Shown here: in pieces, positions 39,876 through 49,388 of the stretch | Layout: the number at the start of each line of letters is the position of its first letter | Numbering within the stretch: the first letter of the stretch is position 1 | DNA from: Bog-375 sp049587755 | Lineage (GTDB): Bacteria; Acidobacteriota; Terriglobia; Bryobacterales; Bryobacteraceae | DNA length: 64,000 nucleotides | Reading direction: 5' to 3' | Assembly (NCBI GenBank): GCA_049587755.1 | Contig: JBAVEN010000045.1 | Coordinates: 1-64,000, forward strand | Notes under the pieces: generated by a model | Told to the model about the DNA's origin: nothing | Database searches by the model: none | The model's input: the letters and a program-made list of their open reading frames with translations, nothing else | Program-made: the position numbers and the translations under genes

Positions 39876-41786
39876 TCACGCGATGCCGCCGCGCAACAGG
39901 GACGCGGCCGTGGGCGGCGCCGCGCCGCGCAGTTTCGGCGCGTCTTCGCTTTCCTCCACCTTGTCTCCTTCGCCCGGAGCCAGAAACAGGTTGGCGTCGA
40001 TGCCGTGCTGGCGCGTGTAGAGGTCGTAGTAACGCCCGCCGAGCGCGTACAGCGATTCGTGCGTGCCGCGCTCCAGAATGCTGCCCTCTTCCACCACCAG
40101 GATCTGGTCGGCGCGGCGGATGGTGGAAAGCCGGTGCGCGATGACGAACGTGGTGCGTCCCTTCATCAGGTAAGCGAGGCCCTCCTGGATGGCGGCTTCG
40201 GATTCGGAATCGAGGCTGGAGGTCGCCTCATCCAGAATCAGAATGCGTGGGTTGGCCAGAATGGCGCGGGCAATCGAGACGCGCTGGCGCTGCCCGCCGG
40301 AAAGTTTCACGCCGCGCTCGCCCACGATGGTGTCGTACTTCTTTTCGAATTTCTCCGCGAACTCATCCACACGCGCGATGCGGCAGGCTTCCAGAATCTC
40401 CGCTTCCGAAGCGCCGGGCCGCGCAAACGCGATGTTCTCGGCGATGGTACCGTCAAACAGAAACGTGTCTTGCAGGACCACGCCAAGCTGCGTGCGGTAG
40501 GAATCGAGACGCACCAAAGCGAGGTCGGTTCCATCCACCAGAATGGTTCCTTCGCCGGGCTCGTGAAACGCGGCGATCAGGCTGATGATGGTGGATTTCC
40601 CGGAGCCCGACGGGCCCACCAGCGCAGTCACCGTGCCGGGCGCCGAGGCGAAGCTCACATCATGCAGCACTGTCTTGCCGGGGTCGTAGGCGAAGGTCAC
40701 GCGGTCGAACGTGAGATAACCCTGGATGGGCCCGATGGCGACAGTGCGGCGCGGTTCCGCGTCTTCGGGCCGTTCATGCAGCACCTCCTGCGTGCGGTCC
40801 AGGCCGGCCAGTGCTTCGGTGATCTGGGTTCCGATACCCACCACCTGAAACATGGGCGCCACCAGGAAGGCGAGGAACGCGGTGAAGCTCATGAAGCCGC
40901 CGAGCGTCAGCGTGTGGGCGAGAATCTCGCGCGCGCCGAGAAACATGACCGTGGCTCCCACCAGGCCCATCAGCACGGTGGCGGAGAGGCTCATCAGCGA
41001 AATCGCGGTGAGGCTTTGCAGCACGTTATTCAGCAGCCGCTGCACGCCTGCCGCAAACACGCTCGCTTCCTCGGCTTCGGCGTGATAGCCCTTCACCACG
41101 CGCACGCCGGCCAGCGATTCGGTAAGCCGGCCGGTGACTTCCGCGTTGATTTTGCCGCGCTCGCGAAAGATCGGCCGGATGCGGCGAAACGCCTTGTTCA
41201 ACCCGAAAGAGAAAGCGCCTATAAACAGCAGCGCCAGTCCGGTCAGCAGCGGGCTGATGTAAACCAGAGCGGCGAGCGAAAACAGCGCCTTCATGATTCC
41301 GCCCACGAAATCCACCAGGCCGGTGCCCACCAGGTTGCGGACGCCTTCCACGTCGGTCATGATGCGCGAAACCAGCGCGCCCGTCTTGTTGGAATCGTAA
41401 TAGGCCACTGGCAGGCGGCCGATGTGCTCCTGCACCCGGCGGCGCATTTCCGCAATCAGGCGCTGCGCCTCTTTGGAAAGCAGTTGGGTGAGCGAATAGG
41501 ATGTGACGCCCTGAATCAAGGTTGCTACCAGAACCGCGGCCACCAGCGGCATCAGCAACCGGGCCTGGTGTTTGCCAATGACGTTATCGACCAAAAATTT
41601 GGTCGAACCGGGCAGCACGATGCCGCAGAGGCTGTTGATCAGCGTCAGGAGCAGGCCCAGCGCGAACAAGGCGCGGCGCGGCCGCACCAGTTCCAGAACC
41701 AGCGGCCAAGCGCTGCGAAGCGTTTCCGCAGTCTTTTTTTTGGGACCGGGAGAGATCGCCCTCGAATGGCTGTGGACGGGAGACAC
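39876..41786 (-). CDS. ABC exporter, MsbA-like fused permease/ATPase
   Basis: A 636-residue half-transporter with an N-terminal transmembrane domain of about six helices (about 40-340) and a nucleotide-binding domain (about 365-600). The NBD has Walker A GPSGSGKST, Q-loop VVLQDTFLFDGT, signature LSGGQRQR, Walker B ILILDEATSSLD and H-loop VIAHRLST. The layout fits lipid A/lipid or peptide exporters and works as a homodimer. A short Pro/Ala-rich tail follows the NBD. The start at ATG 41786 leaves a basic 30-residue N-terminus; an internal start is possible. No partner half is adjacent. Confidence 0.93.
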   Translation of the reverse strand: MSPVHSHSRAISPGPKKKTAETLRSAWPLVLELVRPRRALFALGLLLTLINSLCGIVLPGSTKFLVDNVIGKHQARLLMPLVAAVLVATLIQGVTSYSLTQLLSKEAQRLIAEMRRRVQEHIGRLPVAYYDSNKTGALVSRIMTDVEGVRNLVGTGLVDFVGGIMKALFSLAALVYISPLLTGLALLFIGAFSFGLNKAFRRIRPIFRERGKINAEVTGRLTESLAGVRVVKGYHAEAEEASVFAAGVQRLLNNVLQSLTAISLMSLSATVLMGLVGATVMFLGAREILAHTLTLGGFMSFTAFLAFLVAPMFQVVGIGTQITEALAGLDRTQEVLHERPEDAEPRRTVAIGPIQGYLTFDRVTFAYDPGKTVLHDVSFASAPGTVTALVGPSGSGKSTIISLIAAFHEPGEGTILVDGTDLALVRLDSYRTQLGVVLQDTFLFDGTIAENIAFARPGASEAEILEACRIARVDEFAEKFEKKYDTIVGERGVKLSGGQRQRVSIARAILANPRILILDEATSSLDSESEAAIQEGLAYLMKGRTTFVIAHRLSTIRRADQILVVEEGSILERGTHESLYALGGRYYDLYTRQHGIDANLFLAPGEGDKVEESEDAPKLRGAAPPTAASLLRGGIA

Positions 41787-41967
41787 TAATCTCAGAGTAC
41801 ACTGGGCGAGTCTCGGCCGTCAGCCTGCTCTTTCGGGCAGGGTTAAGCAGCGCGCACACAGAGGAACCGGCAACCGGCGCTGCGTTCCGTGATTCCGGCG
41901 GCGCGCGCGTGCGGCCATTCGGGCTGCCCGGCGCGGCGGGGTGGCGGGCCGGTGATAATGGAATGTC

Positions 41968-42723
41968 ATGATTGAAACCGGACTGAGTGGAAAAGTGGCG
42001 ATTGTCACCGGCGCTGCGGCGGGCATCGGCAAGGCCACGGCGCGGCGCTTCGCCGAGGAAGGCTGCAAGGTCGCTTCCTGGGACGTGAAGGAGACGGAAC
42101 CGGAACCGGGCGGCATCTTTCAGAAAGTGGATGTTGCGAGCGCGGCCTCGGTGGAAAGCGCCCTGGAGGAAACAACGCGCGCGTTGGGGCCGGTGTATGC
42201 GCTGATCAACAATGCGGGCATTCTGCGCGACGGGCAGCTCATCAAACTCAAGGAAGGCGCCATCGCCGGCACGATGAGCGACGAGCAGTTCGACGCGGTG
42301 CTGGCGGTGAACCTGCGGGGCGTGTTTGTGGCCACGCGGGCCGCCGCCGCGCGCATGATCCAGGCTGGCTCGGGTGGGGTGATTCTCAACGCCTCCAGCG
42401 TGGTCGGCCTCTACGGCAATTTCGGGCAGACCAATTATGTCGCCAGCAAAGCCGGCGTGATCGGGATGACGCGTGTGTGGGCGCGGGAGCTCGGCAAGTA
42501 CCGCATTCGCGTCAACGCCGTGGCGCCGGGTTTCATCGCCACCGAAATGATCCAGGCCATGCCCGAGAAGATACTCGATGGCATGCGCGCGCATACACCG
42601 CTGGGCCGCATGGGGCAACCCGAGGATATCGCCAACGCGTACCTGTGGCTGGCCTCGGACGCGGCGTCATTCGTCAGCGGCATTGTGCTCAGCGTCGATG
42701 GCGGTATCGTGACGGGAACGTAG
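41968..42723 (+). CDS. SDR-family oxidoreductase, FabG-like
   Basis: A 251-residue short-chain dehydrogenase/reductase: cofactor motif TGAAAGIG, NNAG (LINNAGILRDG), catalytic Ser in LNASSVVG and Tyr-x-x-x-Lys in NYVASKAG, and the C-terminal PEDIANAYLWLASDAASFVSG with VDGGIVTGT. It closely resembles 3-oxoacyl-ACP reductases, although stand-alone copies like this often serve other alcohols. No fab neighbours. Divergent from the ABC exporter and convergent with the ADOP permease, 18 bases from its stop. Confidence 0.92.
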   Translation: MIETGLSGKVAIVTGAAAGIGKATARRFAEEGCKVASWDVKETEPEPGGIFQKVDVASAASVESALEETTRALGPVYALINNAGILRDGQLIKLKEGAIAGTMSDEQFDAVLAVNLRGVFVATRAAAARMIQAGSGGVILNASSVVGLYGNFGQTNYVASKAGVIGMTRVWARELGKYRIRVNAVAPGFIATEMIQAMPEKILDGMRAHTPLGRMGQPEDIANAYLWLASDAASFVSGIVLSVDGGIVTGT

Positions 42724-42741
42724 GGGCTTGACGCGCGGCCC

Positions 42742-45423
42742 TTACTCGTTCCGCAACGCGACCGCGGGTTCCACCTTGGCGGCGCGCCAAGCGGGGCGAA
42801 GCGCGGCGAGTGTGGCGGCAGCCAGGAGCAGCGCGACCGGCAAGACGACGGTCCAGAAATCGCCCGGCTTCACTTCGTAGAGCAGGCTCTCCACGGGGCG
42901 GGCCAGCAAGCGGCCGAGCAGGAGTCCGGCAGCCAGGCCGATGGCAGCGACGACCGCGATTTCCCGGATCACCAGCCGCACCACCGCCGCCTGTTTCGCG
43001 CCCAGAGCCATGCGGATGCCGATCTCTTTGGTGCGCCGCACCACCGAGTAGCTAAGCACGCCATACAGGCCGACGCCCGCCAGCGCCACCGCCGCCAGCG
43101 CGAAGAAGCCGGCCAGCAGCGCCAGCAGACGCTCGCGCACCAGCGAGTCATCCACCAGCGTGGATTGGAGCGTCACGTTGCCGTCGCGCACGGAATGGCC
43201 GAAGCCGCGGATCTGTTGCCGCACCAGCGGCACCACTTTCCACGGATCGCCATCCGCGCGCACCGCCAGCGTTCCGGTAAGCGAGCGCGTCGGCTCGAAC
43301 AAGTTGGGCGGCGCCGGGTCGCGAACGCTCTGCAGGCGAACATCCTGAACAACGCCAATGATGTCTTTCGGAAGGTCACCGTCTCTTTCGGCGAACGCAA
43401 AGCGCTTGCCGACCGGATCTTCCCCCGGGTAGTAGCGGCGCGCGAAGGCCTGGTTCACCAGCACCGCCGAAGACGCCGACGTCACGTCGCCTGGCGTGAA
43501 GGAACGGCCCTCCAACAATCGCACGCCCATGGTTTCGAGGAATCCCGGCGAGACGGGCACGACGTTTACGCCGTCGTCGCCGGGTGCGCGTCCGCGGACC
43601 CGCACATCTTCGGTCATCCACGAGCCCGTAAAGAATCCGAACTCGCACATCGCGGCGCTACGCACGCCTCGAAGCTCGCGGATACGATCCAGCAACTGCA
43701 GCGCGGCGATACGGCCGGCCGGCGTGTGCGTGGCGAACATGTCCGGATTCGTAATACGTACGTCGATGAGTGCGACCCCGTGCGGGTCGAAGCCGAGATC
43801 GACGTGCGTCAACTGGCGGAAGGAAAGCAGCAGCAACCCAGCCACGAACAGCACCATAAAGCTGAACCCGATTTGAGCGGCCAGCATGGGCCGGAGCGTG
43901 TTGGTTTGGGCAGACTGTTTACTGCCGCCGGACTTCAGTGTTTCGTGAGGAGACACGGCGGATGCGCGCAGCGCCGGCAGCAGGGCGAACAGCAGCGTGG
44001 CCGTGGCGCAAGCCAGTAGCAGAAAGGCCGTCATTCGCCAGTCCGGATGGAGATCCAGGTAGACCTGGCTATCCGATTTGCTCAGCAGGCCGACGATGGC
44101 GGGTGCGGCGACCGCCGCGAACGCTGCCGCCAGCACGCTCGCCGCGCCGGCCAGCAGCAAGCCCTCCACCAGCAACTGCCGCATCAGCCGCCCGCGGCCG
44201 GCGCCGATCGAGATCCGCAGCGCCATCTCGCGCTCCCGCGCCAGCGCACGCGCGGTGAACAGGTTGGCCAGGTTGGAGCAGGCGATCAGCAGAAGCAAGC
44301 CGGCCACCGCCGCCAGAATCCACAGCGGCCGGGCGAATGTCTCACGCAAACGCGACGGTCCGTTCGGCGCGGGCACCACTTGCAGGCGGCCGCGCAGGAA
44401 TCGAGCGACAAGTGCGCGCGAATCGTCCGGGCGAAAGTCCGCCGCTCGTTCGCGAAGGAAATTAGTGTACACGGCCTGCAAAGGCGGTTGCACCGCCTCC
44501 GCGGTCGCTCCCGGCTTGAGCCTTCCCAACACGCCAAACCAGTAACTGCCCGTGTTCGACAGATCTTTCGGGTTCCACCACATCATGGTCGGCACCCAGA
44601 GATCGCTGCTGATACCAGGCTCGACACCGGTGAAACCTTTCTCACTCACGCCGACGATCTGAAACTGCCTGGTTCCGTCGCTGAACCATTGCCCTAATAC
44701 GGAAGGGTCGCCGCCGAAGCGGCGCATCCAGAAGTTGTAGCTGGCCACGGCCACCGGGTGGGCGCCGGGGCGCAGGTCGTCGCTGGGAGTCAGCAGGCGG
44801 CCCAAGGCCGGCCGAATGCCGAGCGAGGGCAGAGCGTTCCCCGAGACGTATTGCACCCGAGCCTCTTCTTCGCGGCCTCCCGACTTAGCAAACACCACCG
44901 GCTTGGGATACTGGTTGCTCATGGCGAAGAGTTCCAGTTGTCCTTGCGTGGCCTGGCGGCAACGCTCGAAAAGAGGATAGTTGAAGGTGTGGTTTGGGTG
45001 CGGGTCGCTTTCGTCCGTGGTGGTCAAGCGAACCAGCCGCTCGGGCTGGTATACCGGCAGCGGGCGCAGCAGCAGCGCGTCGACCAGCGCGAAAGCGGCC
45101 AGCGAGGCGCCGATCGCCAGCGCCAGCGACGCCAGCGCCGCCGCCGTGACGCCGCGATCCTTGCGCAACATGCGGAAGCCGAAGCGCACGTCCTTGACGA
45201 GCGATTCCAGCCACGGCATCAGCCTCGCATCGCGGCTGGTCTCGCGCGTCTGCAGCGGATTGCCCAGCCGGAGCCGCGCCTGGCGCGCGGCGTCTTCCGG
45301 AGCAATGCCGCGGCGGACGGCTTCCTCCGCGCGCGCTTCCAGATGAAAGCGCAGCTCCTCTTCGAGTTCGCTGTCCAGCCGGTCGGGGCGGAATGCATTC
45401 GTCAATCGCGATAGCCAGGACAT
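42742..45423 (-). CDS. ADOP-type MacB/FtsX-family permease
   Basis: An 893-residue acidobacterial duplicated orphan permease. The N-terminal prefix (about 10-60; LDSELEEELRFHLEARAEEA, then ARQARLRLGN) is typical of the group. Two MacB periplasmic domains each flank FtsX membrane units (LLLIACSNLANLFTARALA; GIRMALGAKQAAVVRLVIRE). No ATPase is encoded nearby, as usual for these orphan permeases. The linked PadR gene lies 72 bases upstream, a common pairing. Substrate unknown; a toxin-, lipid- or peptide-efflux role is inference from MacB. The space to padR carries a REP-like arm. Confidence 0.93.
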   Translation of the reverse strand: MSWLSRLTNAFRPDRLDSELEEELRFHLEARAEEAVRRGIAPEDAARQARLRLGNPLQTRETSRDARLMPWLESLVKDVRFGFRMLRKDRGVTAAALASLALAIGASLAAFALVDALLLRPLPVYQPERLVRLTTTDESDPHPNHTFNYPLFERCRQATQGQLELFAMSNQYPKPVVFAKSGGREEEARVQYVSGNALPSLGIRPALGRLLTPSDDLRPGAHPVAVASYNFWMRRFGGDPSVLGQWFSDGTRQFQIVGVSEKGFTGVEPGISSDLWVPTMMWWNPKDLSNTGSYWFGVLGRLKPGATAEAVQPPLQAVYTNFLRERAADFRPDDSRALVARFLRGRLQVVPAPNGPSRLRETFARPLWILAAVAGLLLLIACSNLANLFTARALAREREMALRISIGAGRGRLMRQLLVEGLLLAGAASVLAAAFAAVAAPAIVGLLSKSDSQVYLDLHPDWRMTAFLLLACATATLLFALLPALRASAVSPHETLKSGGSKQSAQTNTLRPMLAAQIGFSFMVLFVAGLLLLSFRQLTHVDLGFDPHGVALIDVRITNPDMFATHTPAGRIAALQLLDRIRELRGVRSAAMCEFGFFTGSWMTEDVRVRGRAPGDDGVNVVPVSPGFLETMGVRLLEGRSFTPGDVTSASSAVLVNQAFARRYYPGEDPVGKRFAFAERDGDLPKDIIGVVQDVRLQSVRDPAPPNLFEPTRSLTGTLAVRADGDPWKVVPLVRQQIRGFGHSVRDGNVTLQSTLVDDSLVRERLLALLAGFFALAAVALAGVGLYGVLSYSVVRRTKEIGIRMALGAKQAAVVRLVIREIAVVAAIGLAAGLLLGRLLARPVESLLYEVKPGDFWTVVLPVALLLAAATLAALRPAWRAAKVEPAVALRNE

Positions 45424-45450
45424 CGATTTCTCCTGTTTTGACCGTGCGCC

Positions 45451-45475
45451 AACCGCTCCCTAACGGTCGCGGCTC
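45451..45475. repeat. REP-like single arm, family A copy 3
   Basis: AACCGCTCCCTAACGGTCGC followed by GGCTC. Bases 45452-45475 are identical over 24 bases to 1634-1657, with no opposing arm nearby. It lies between padR and the permease gene, so it is in their transcript if co-transcribed. Confidence 0.75.
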
Positions 45476-45494
45476 CGATGGGCGGTTGCCGCGC

Positions 45495-45824
45495 CTACGC
45501 CTGCTCCAAAACCGCGTCCACCGCGGCTGTGATCGAGCGCCAGCGGTTTTCCTCGCCTTCTAATTGCTTCCGGCCAGCGGCGGTGATGTCATACGCCCGC
45601 GCGCGGCGGTTACTCGGTGTAGTGGCCCATTTCGCCTTGATCCAGCCGTCCTCCTCCATGCGATGCAGCGCCGGATAGAGCGAGCCCTCTTCTACCCGCA
45701 GGATATCCTCCGACATGCCTTCGATCTGAACCGCAATGCCGTAGCCGTGAAGCGGCCCGCGCCGGGCGAGAATCTTCAATACCAGCAGCGGGAGCGATCC
45801 CTGCAATGCGTCCTGGTGCGCCAT
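45495..45824 (-). CDS. PadR-family transcriptional regulator
   Basis: A 109-residue winged-helix repressor of the short PadR-s2 type. The core reads LPLLVLKILARRGPLHGYGI, VEEGSLYPALHRMEEDGWI, then RARAYDITAAGRKQLE and a C-terminal dimerisation helix. It precedes the ADOP permease on the same strand, and in acidobacteria the pair is common. AAGGAG of the ribosome site lies within the candidate operator directly upstream, implying auto-control. The ligand is unknown. Confidence 0.94.
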   Translation of the reverse strand: MAHQDALQGSLPLLVLKILARRGPLHGYGIAVQIEGMSEDILRVEEGSLYPALHRMEEDGWIKAKWATTPSNRRARAYDITAAGRKQLEGEENRWRSITAAVDAVLEQA

Positions 45825-45826
45825 GC

Positions 45827-45851
45827 TAAGACTCCTTACTAAGATGTCTTA
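45827..45851 (-). promoter_or_regulatory. Candidate PadR operator over the padR ribosome site
   Basis: TAAGAC (45827-45832) and GTCTTA (45846-45851) are perfect inverted half-sites, and 45840-45851 (TAAGATGTCTTA) is itself a TAAGA/TCTTA dyad with a two-base centre. It begins two bases before the padR ATG and covers its ribosome binding site. Confidence 0.6.
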
Positions 45852-45942
45852 TTATGGAGCCGCAGTGGCGCGCCTGTCAAGGGCTCAGGCACGCTCGCAG
45901 GTGTTTTCGAATTTCCTCGTGCCGCCGGTTCGAGCGCGCGGC

Positions 45943-48900
45943 TTATTGCACGGACACGTAAACCGTATTGGCCGGCGTTCCAGCCACCGTCAGCACCACG
46001 CTGACGAGCCCGCTGCCGGCGAGCGACGGGGGCAGCAGCACGTTGACCTGGTCGAGACCCGGGTACTGCTGCTGCGAGCCCGCGTAGGATACGAAGCTGT
46101 TGACGCCTTGTACGTTCACCACCGCCGAGGCGGCGCTGGCGGCATCGAAGCCGGTTCCGAACAGGATCAGGTAGACTTGGCCGGGCGAAGTTAAATCGAT
46201 GGGCACAGGCACGATTTGCCCCGACTGTACGGTGAAGACCGGCTCTATCGTCTGTGCGCCTCCCGGCGCCACGCGAACCACGTAGGCGGCGGCGATACCG
46301 TCAAAACCCACCGTGAACAGCGCGGGCGAAAACTCGACGATGCTGGTTGTGGTGCTGACCGCCTTGCCGTCGCCGGAAGTGACCGTGATGGTGGCGCTGC
46401 CGAGCGCGGATGCGTCCGGAATCAGGAAATTCACCTGCTCCAGCGAGACGAAGTAGAGTGGCGCCGGCCGGCTGACGCCGGTGGAATCCTCGACGGTGAC
46501 GGTGGTTCCAGCCAGGTTGGTGGGCAGAGAAAGCGTCGTGGCAGCCGCGGTTGCCGTCGCGAGATCTTTGCCGAAACCGCTGGCGACGGTGTCCGCAGCC
46601 AATGGGCCGAGCGCAAAGCTTGCGCCGGATACGACCACCAGCGGCGGAAAAGGCTGCGACAGATTCAGAAATGTCGCGACGCCGTTCGACAGGCTGCCCG
46701 CCACATCCGGCGATCCGTCTCGATTGAAGTCCGCTATGACTAGGCTCTGCAGGGTGGTGGATGAGATCTGCGTCTCCGGCTGGAAAGTGCCATCTCCGTT
46801 TCCGAGCAGTACGACGGTTCCATTCGGCGTTCCGCTCAGAACCAGGTCGGGAATCCCGTCTCCGTTCAGATCGGCCGCAGCGAGGCTGTACGCAGTTTCC
46901 GGAAGGATGGCCGGCGTCTGGAATGTTCCGTCGCCCTTGCCGAGGAGAATCGCGATGCCGAGGCCGTTGCCAGAGTTGTCGATGAGGATCGAGGCAAGGT
47001 CGAGCCGTCCGTCGCTATTGAGGTCTGCCGCAACCAGATTTTCCGCTCCCTGGGTGAAGGACCCGGCAGGAGGGTTGGACGGCACGGGAATCGAAATTGA
47101 ACTTGCGGCAAGGAATGTTCCATCGCCTTTGCCCAGCAGCAACGCGATCGCACTCTGGCCCTGGGTGGCAGTGGCGACGGCGACATCGACCTTACCGTCG
47201 CCGTTGAAGTCGCCGAAAACAAGCGCGCCATACGCTCCCTGAACGGGATACGACGCCGGCGTGGAAAACGTCCCGTCTCCTTTACCGATCCACACCCATA
47301 TTGCGTCTTGAGTAGCTACAGCCAGATCCGGGATTCCGTCGCCATTCAGATCGACGGCGCCGAGAAAGCTTGGGGAGCCATTAAAAACGGCATCGGGCGC
47401 CGATATTACGAGCGGGGCCGCGAAAGTGCCATCGCCCTTGCCCAGGAACAACAACACCTCGACCGGGCTGCTGCTCGGCAGGAACACAGCCACGTCGGGC
47501 TTGCCATCGCGGTTGAAATCCGCCACGGCCAGGGACCCCGGGAAACCGTCCACAAAGTTATAAACGAATACAGGCGAGAATTCGCCGTTTCCTTTTCCCT
47601 TCAGGACGGTCAAGTTAGCGCTGCCATCCGCGGTGACGAGGTCCGGAATGCCGTCGCCATCGAAATCGGCGGTCGCGACGAGTGGGTACGAACCTGTTAA
47701 GGCAACAGGCGCTGCCAGAAATTCGCCGCCGCCCTGGCCGAAGAGAACGGTCAAGGTGGGACTGCTGGACGAAGCTGCGGGATTCTCAGCCGCGGACAAG
47801 GGATTCGCAATGCCGGACAGGAAAGTGGGATTGCCGGCGCCGACGATGATGTCAGATTTGCCGTCCCCGTCGAAATCGGCGAGCATGACGGAGCCGCTTC
47901 CCTCGATTACATAGTCCCTGCGGGTGGGGAAGCCGCCTTTGCCGTCACCGAATAGAATCGATCCCCCGGCGGTCACGATGTCGGGAATGCCGTCGCCATT
48001 AACGTCTCCCACTGCGACAGTGGCATCGCCGGAGCCAGTCAGGGCTGGAAAGGACTGGAAACTTTGAAAGGTGCCATCGCCATTTCCCAAGGAAACCTGC
48101 ACGTTGGGCGCGCCTGCCGGCGGCGCGGGCGCGAAGATCAGGTCGAGCTTTCCGTCGCCGTTCAGGTCGGCGAGCGAAATCGACCCGCCCTGGAGAATCG
48201 GGTTCATCGAACTGGCCGCGGGCAACTGGTTGAAGGTTCCATCTCCGTTGTTGAGAGCGGTGACAAAAGGCAGGTCGTCGAAGCTAATGACGAGGTCCGG
48301 CTTTCCGTCGTTGTTGAGATCGCCGACTGCAAACGACACGGGACCCCGCAAAGGAGCTCCGGCAAGAGCCTGGCGCGTGCCCGTTTGGAACGTGCCGTCC
48401 CCATTCCCCAGGAACACCCACACGCCGGGAAAACCGAATCCATGTCCGGTCGGTATTTCAGAAACCGCAACCAGGTCCGCCTTTCCGTCTCCGTTCATAT
48501 CCGCAAGCGCGAGGCTGTAAAAAACCTCGCCCGCGGTGCTCGATGAGTACGTGGTTTCGGAGACCAACTGGAGCCCGCTGTCGAAAATGTCGAAGTAGAT
48601 GGTCACGGGACCATAGTCACCCGCACCGCCAAGGCTCGCCACCAAATATTGTCCGGAAGGAAGCACCTCCGAAACCACCGACTGTGACCCCGCTCCCGGC
48701 GGATTTGCCACCGGTGGAGCGATCATGGGCGAGGTTGGAAACGCGTGATGGAGGCAGGCGCCGAACTGCATTTCGAAGTGGGGCGTAGTGGAAATGACGC
48801 GGTATGGCGAGGCGTCGGCCACTTCGAATCCGGTGTAACTGCCGTCACTCTGGCGGACTACGTTGATGTGCGATGTGGCGCTTGGCTTGAGATTGACCGT

Positions 48901-48993
48901 TTTGGCGTTGAGGAAGTTCACGCCTATGCAGGTGGACTGGGCCATCAGCGAGATCGATAACAGGAGACTTAGAATTGCACAGCGTTTATACAT
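45943..48993 (-). CDS. Secreted FG-GAP/VCBS repeat protein with C-terminal TIGR03437 domain
   Basis: A 1016-residue exported protein (signal peptide 1-18). From about residue 160 to 790 it carries roughly a dozen FG-GAP repeats, each with a calcium-binding loop of D-x-N-x-D-G-x-x-D type (LADMNGDGKADLVAV, GDLNNDGKPDLVISF, ADFDGDGIPDLVTA) and FLGNGDGTF. The C-terminal 215 residues are a TIGR03437 domain (VTVEDSTGVSRPAPLYFVS, PGQVYLILFGTGFD, GLDQVNVLLPPSLAG). This fits a beta-propeller surface protein for adhesion or glycan binding. Start ATG 48993 encodes the signal. Transcribed alone. Confidence 0.93.
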   Translation of the reverse strand: MYKRCAILSLLLSISLMAQSTCIGVNFLNAKTVNLKPSATSHINVVRQSDGSYTGFEVADASPYRVISTTPHFEMQFGACLHHAFPTSPMIAPPVANPPGAGSQSVVSEVLPSGQYLVASLGGAGDYGPVTIYFDIFDSGLQLVSETTYSSSTAGEVFYSLALADMNGDGKADLVAVSEIPTGHGFGFPGVWVFLGNGDGTFQTGTRQALAGAPLRGPVSFAVGDLNNDGKPDLVISFDDLPFVTALNNGDGTFNQLPAASSMNPILQGGSISLADLNGDGKLDLIFAPAPPAGAPNVQVSLGNGDGTFQSFQSFPALTGSGDATVAVGDVNGDGIPDIVTAGGSILFGDGKGGFPTRRDYVIEGSGSVMLADFDGDGKSDIIVGAGNPTFLSGIANPLSAAENPAASSSSPTLTVLFGQGGGEFLAAPVALTGSYPLVATADFDGDGIPDLVTADGSANLTVLKGKGNGEFSPVFVYNFVDGFPGSLAVADFNRDGKPDVAVFLPSSSPVEVLLFLGKGDGTFAAPLVISAPDAVFNGSPSFLGAVDLNGDGIPDLAVATQDAIWVWIGKGDGTFSTPASYPVQGAYGALVFGDFNGDGKVDVAVATATQGQSAIALLLGKGDGTFLAASSISIPVPSNPPAGSFTQGAENLVAADLNSDGRLDLASILIDNSGNGLGIAILLGKGDGTFQTPAILPETAYSLAAADLNGDGIPDLVLSGTPNGTVVLLGNGDGTFQPETQISSTTLQSLVIADFNRDGSPDVAGSLSNGVATFLNLSQPFPPLVVVSGASFALGPLAADTVASGFGKDLATATAAATTLSLPTNLAGTTVTVEDSTGVSRPAPLYFVSLEQVNFLIPDASALGSATITVTSGDGKAVSTTTSIVEFSPALFTVGFDGIAAAYVVRVAPGGAQTIEPVFTVQSGQIVPVPIDLTSPGQVYLILFGTGFDAASAASAVVNVQGVNSFVSYAGSQQQYPGLDQVNVLLPPSLAGSGLVSVVLTVAGTPANTVYVSVQ

Positions 48994-49388
48994 ATCTGGC
49001 CTGATGACGCCTCTACATGGAGCAATTGGTATTCCACTTTAATTACAGTGACTTTGCCATCCCGGAGATCGAACTCCACGGGCACGAGCGACACATAGGC
49101 GTAGCGTCGCGACCCAACGCGACAGCACGGCAGATGGATCGATTCGTAAACGCGCCGGCGCAGTACAGCCGCGCCGCCGGCAGCAATCAATGCCGCTGCC
49201 GGCGGCTGGCTGCGAGGTTCCTCCCAAACGCGACTTCTTACGCTACTAAGACCCGCGGACAGCCAAAACAACTACACCGTCCAGTAAGTTTTGCGCAGGC
49301 GCTTGCCGGTGAACGGCAGAAACGCGGTTGACAGGCGAAAGCGCCCGTCCACACTGCACACGCTCACATCTGCTACGCTGCCGATGGA
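48994..49388. other. Divergent intergenic region with a strong hairpin
   Basis: No convincing gene. A perfect 12-bp stem GCCGCCGGCAGC (49173-49184) with GCTGCCGGCGGC (49195-49206) has a 10-base loop. A minus-strand frame (TTG 49271 to 48969) contains a PEP-CTERM-like stretch (EPRSQPPAAALIAAGGAAVLRRR is its core, shown only here in outline) but continues for 50 more residues, so I do not call it. The region carries the promoters of the FG-GAP gene and of rsmB. Confidence 0.45.

Noticed and set aside
40005..41789. 594-codon frame antisense to the ABC exporter
   Set aside because: Exporter motifs are complete on the minus strand; the antisense sequence has no known domain.
46600..48550. Regularly spaced near-repeats that could look like a CRISPR or tandem array
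   Set aside because: They are codons of FG-GAP calcium loops in a continuous reading frame; spacing and sequence vary as protein repeats do.
48969..49271. 100-codon minus-strand frame with a PEP-CTERM-like stretch
   Set aside because: TTG start, no ribosome site, a hairpin inside, and 50 residues continue past the supposed anchor; it also overlaps the FG-GAP protein start. Left as non-coding.
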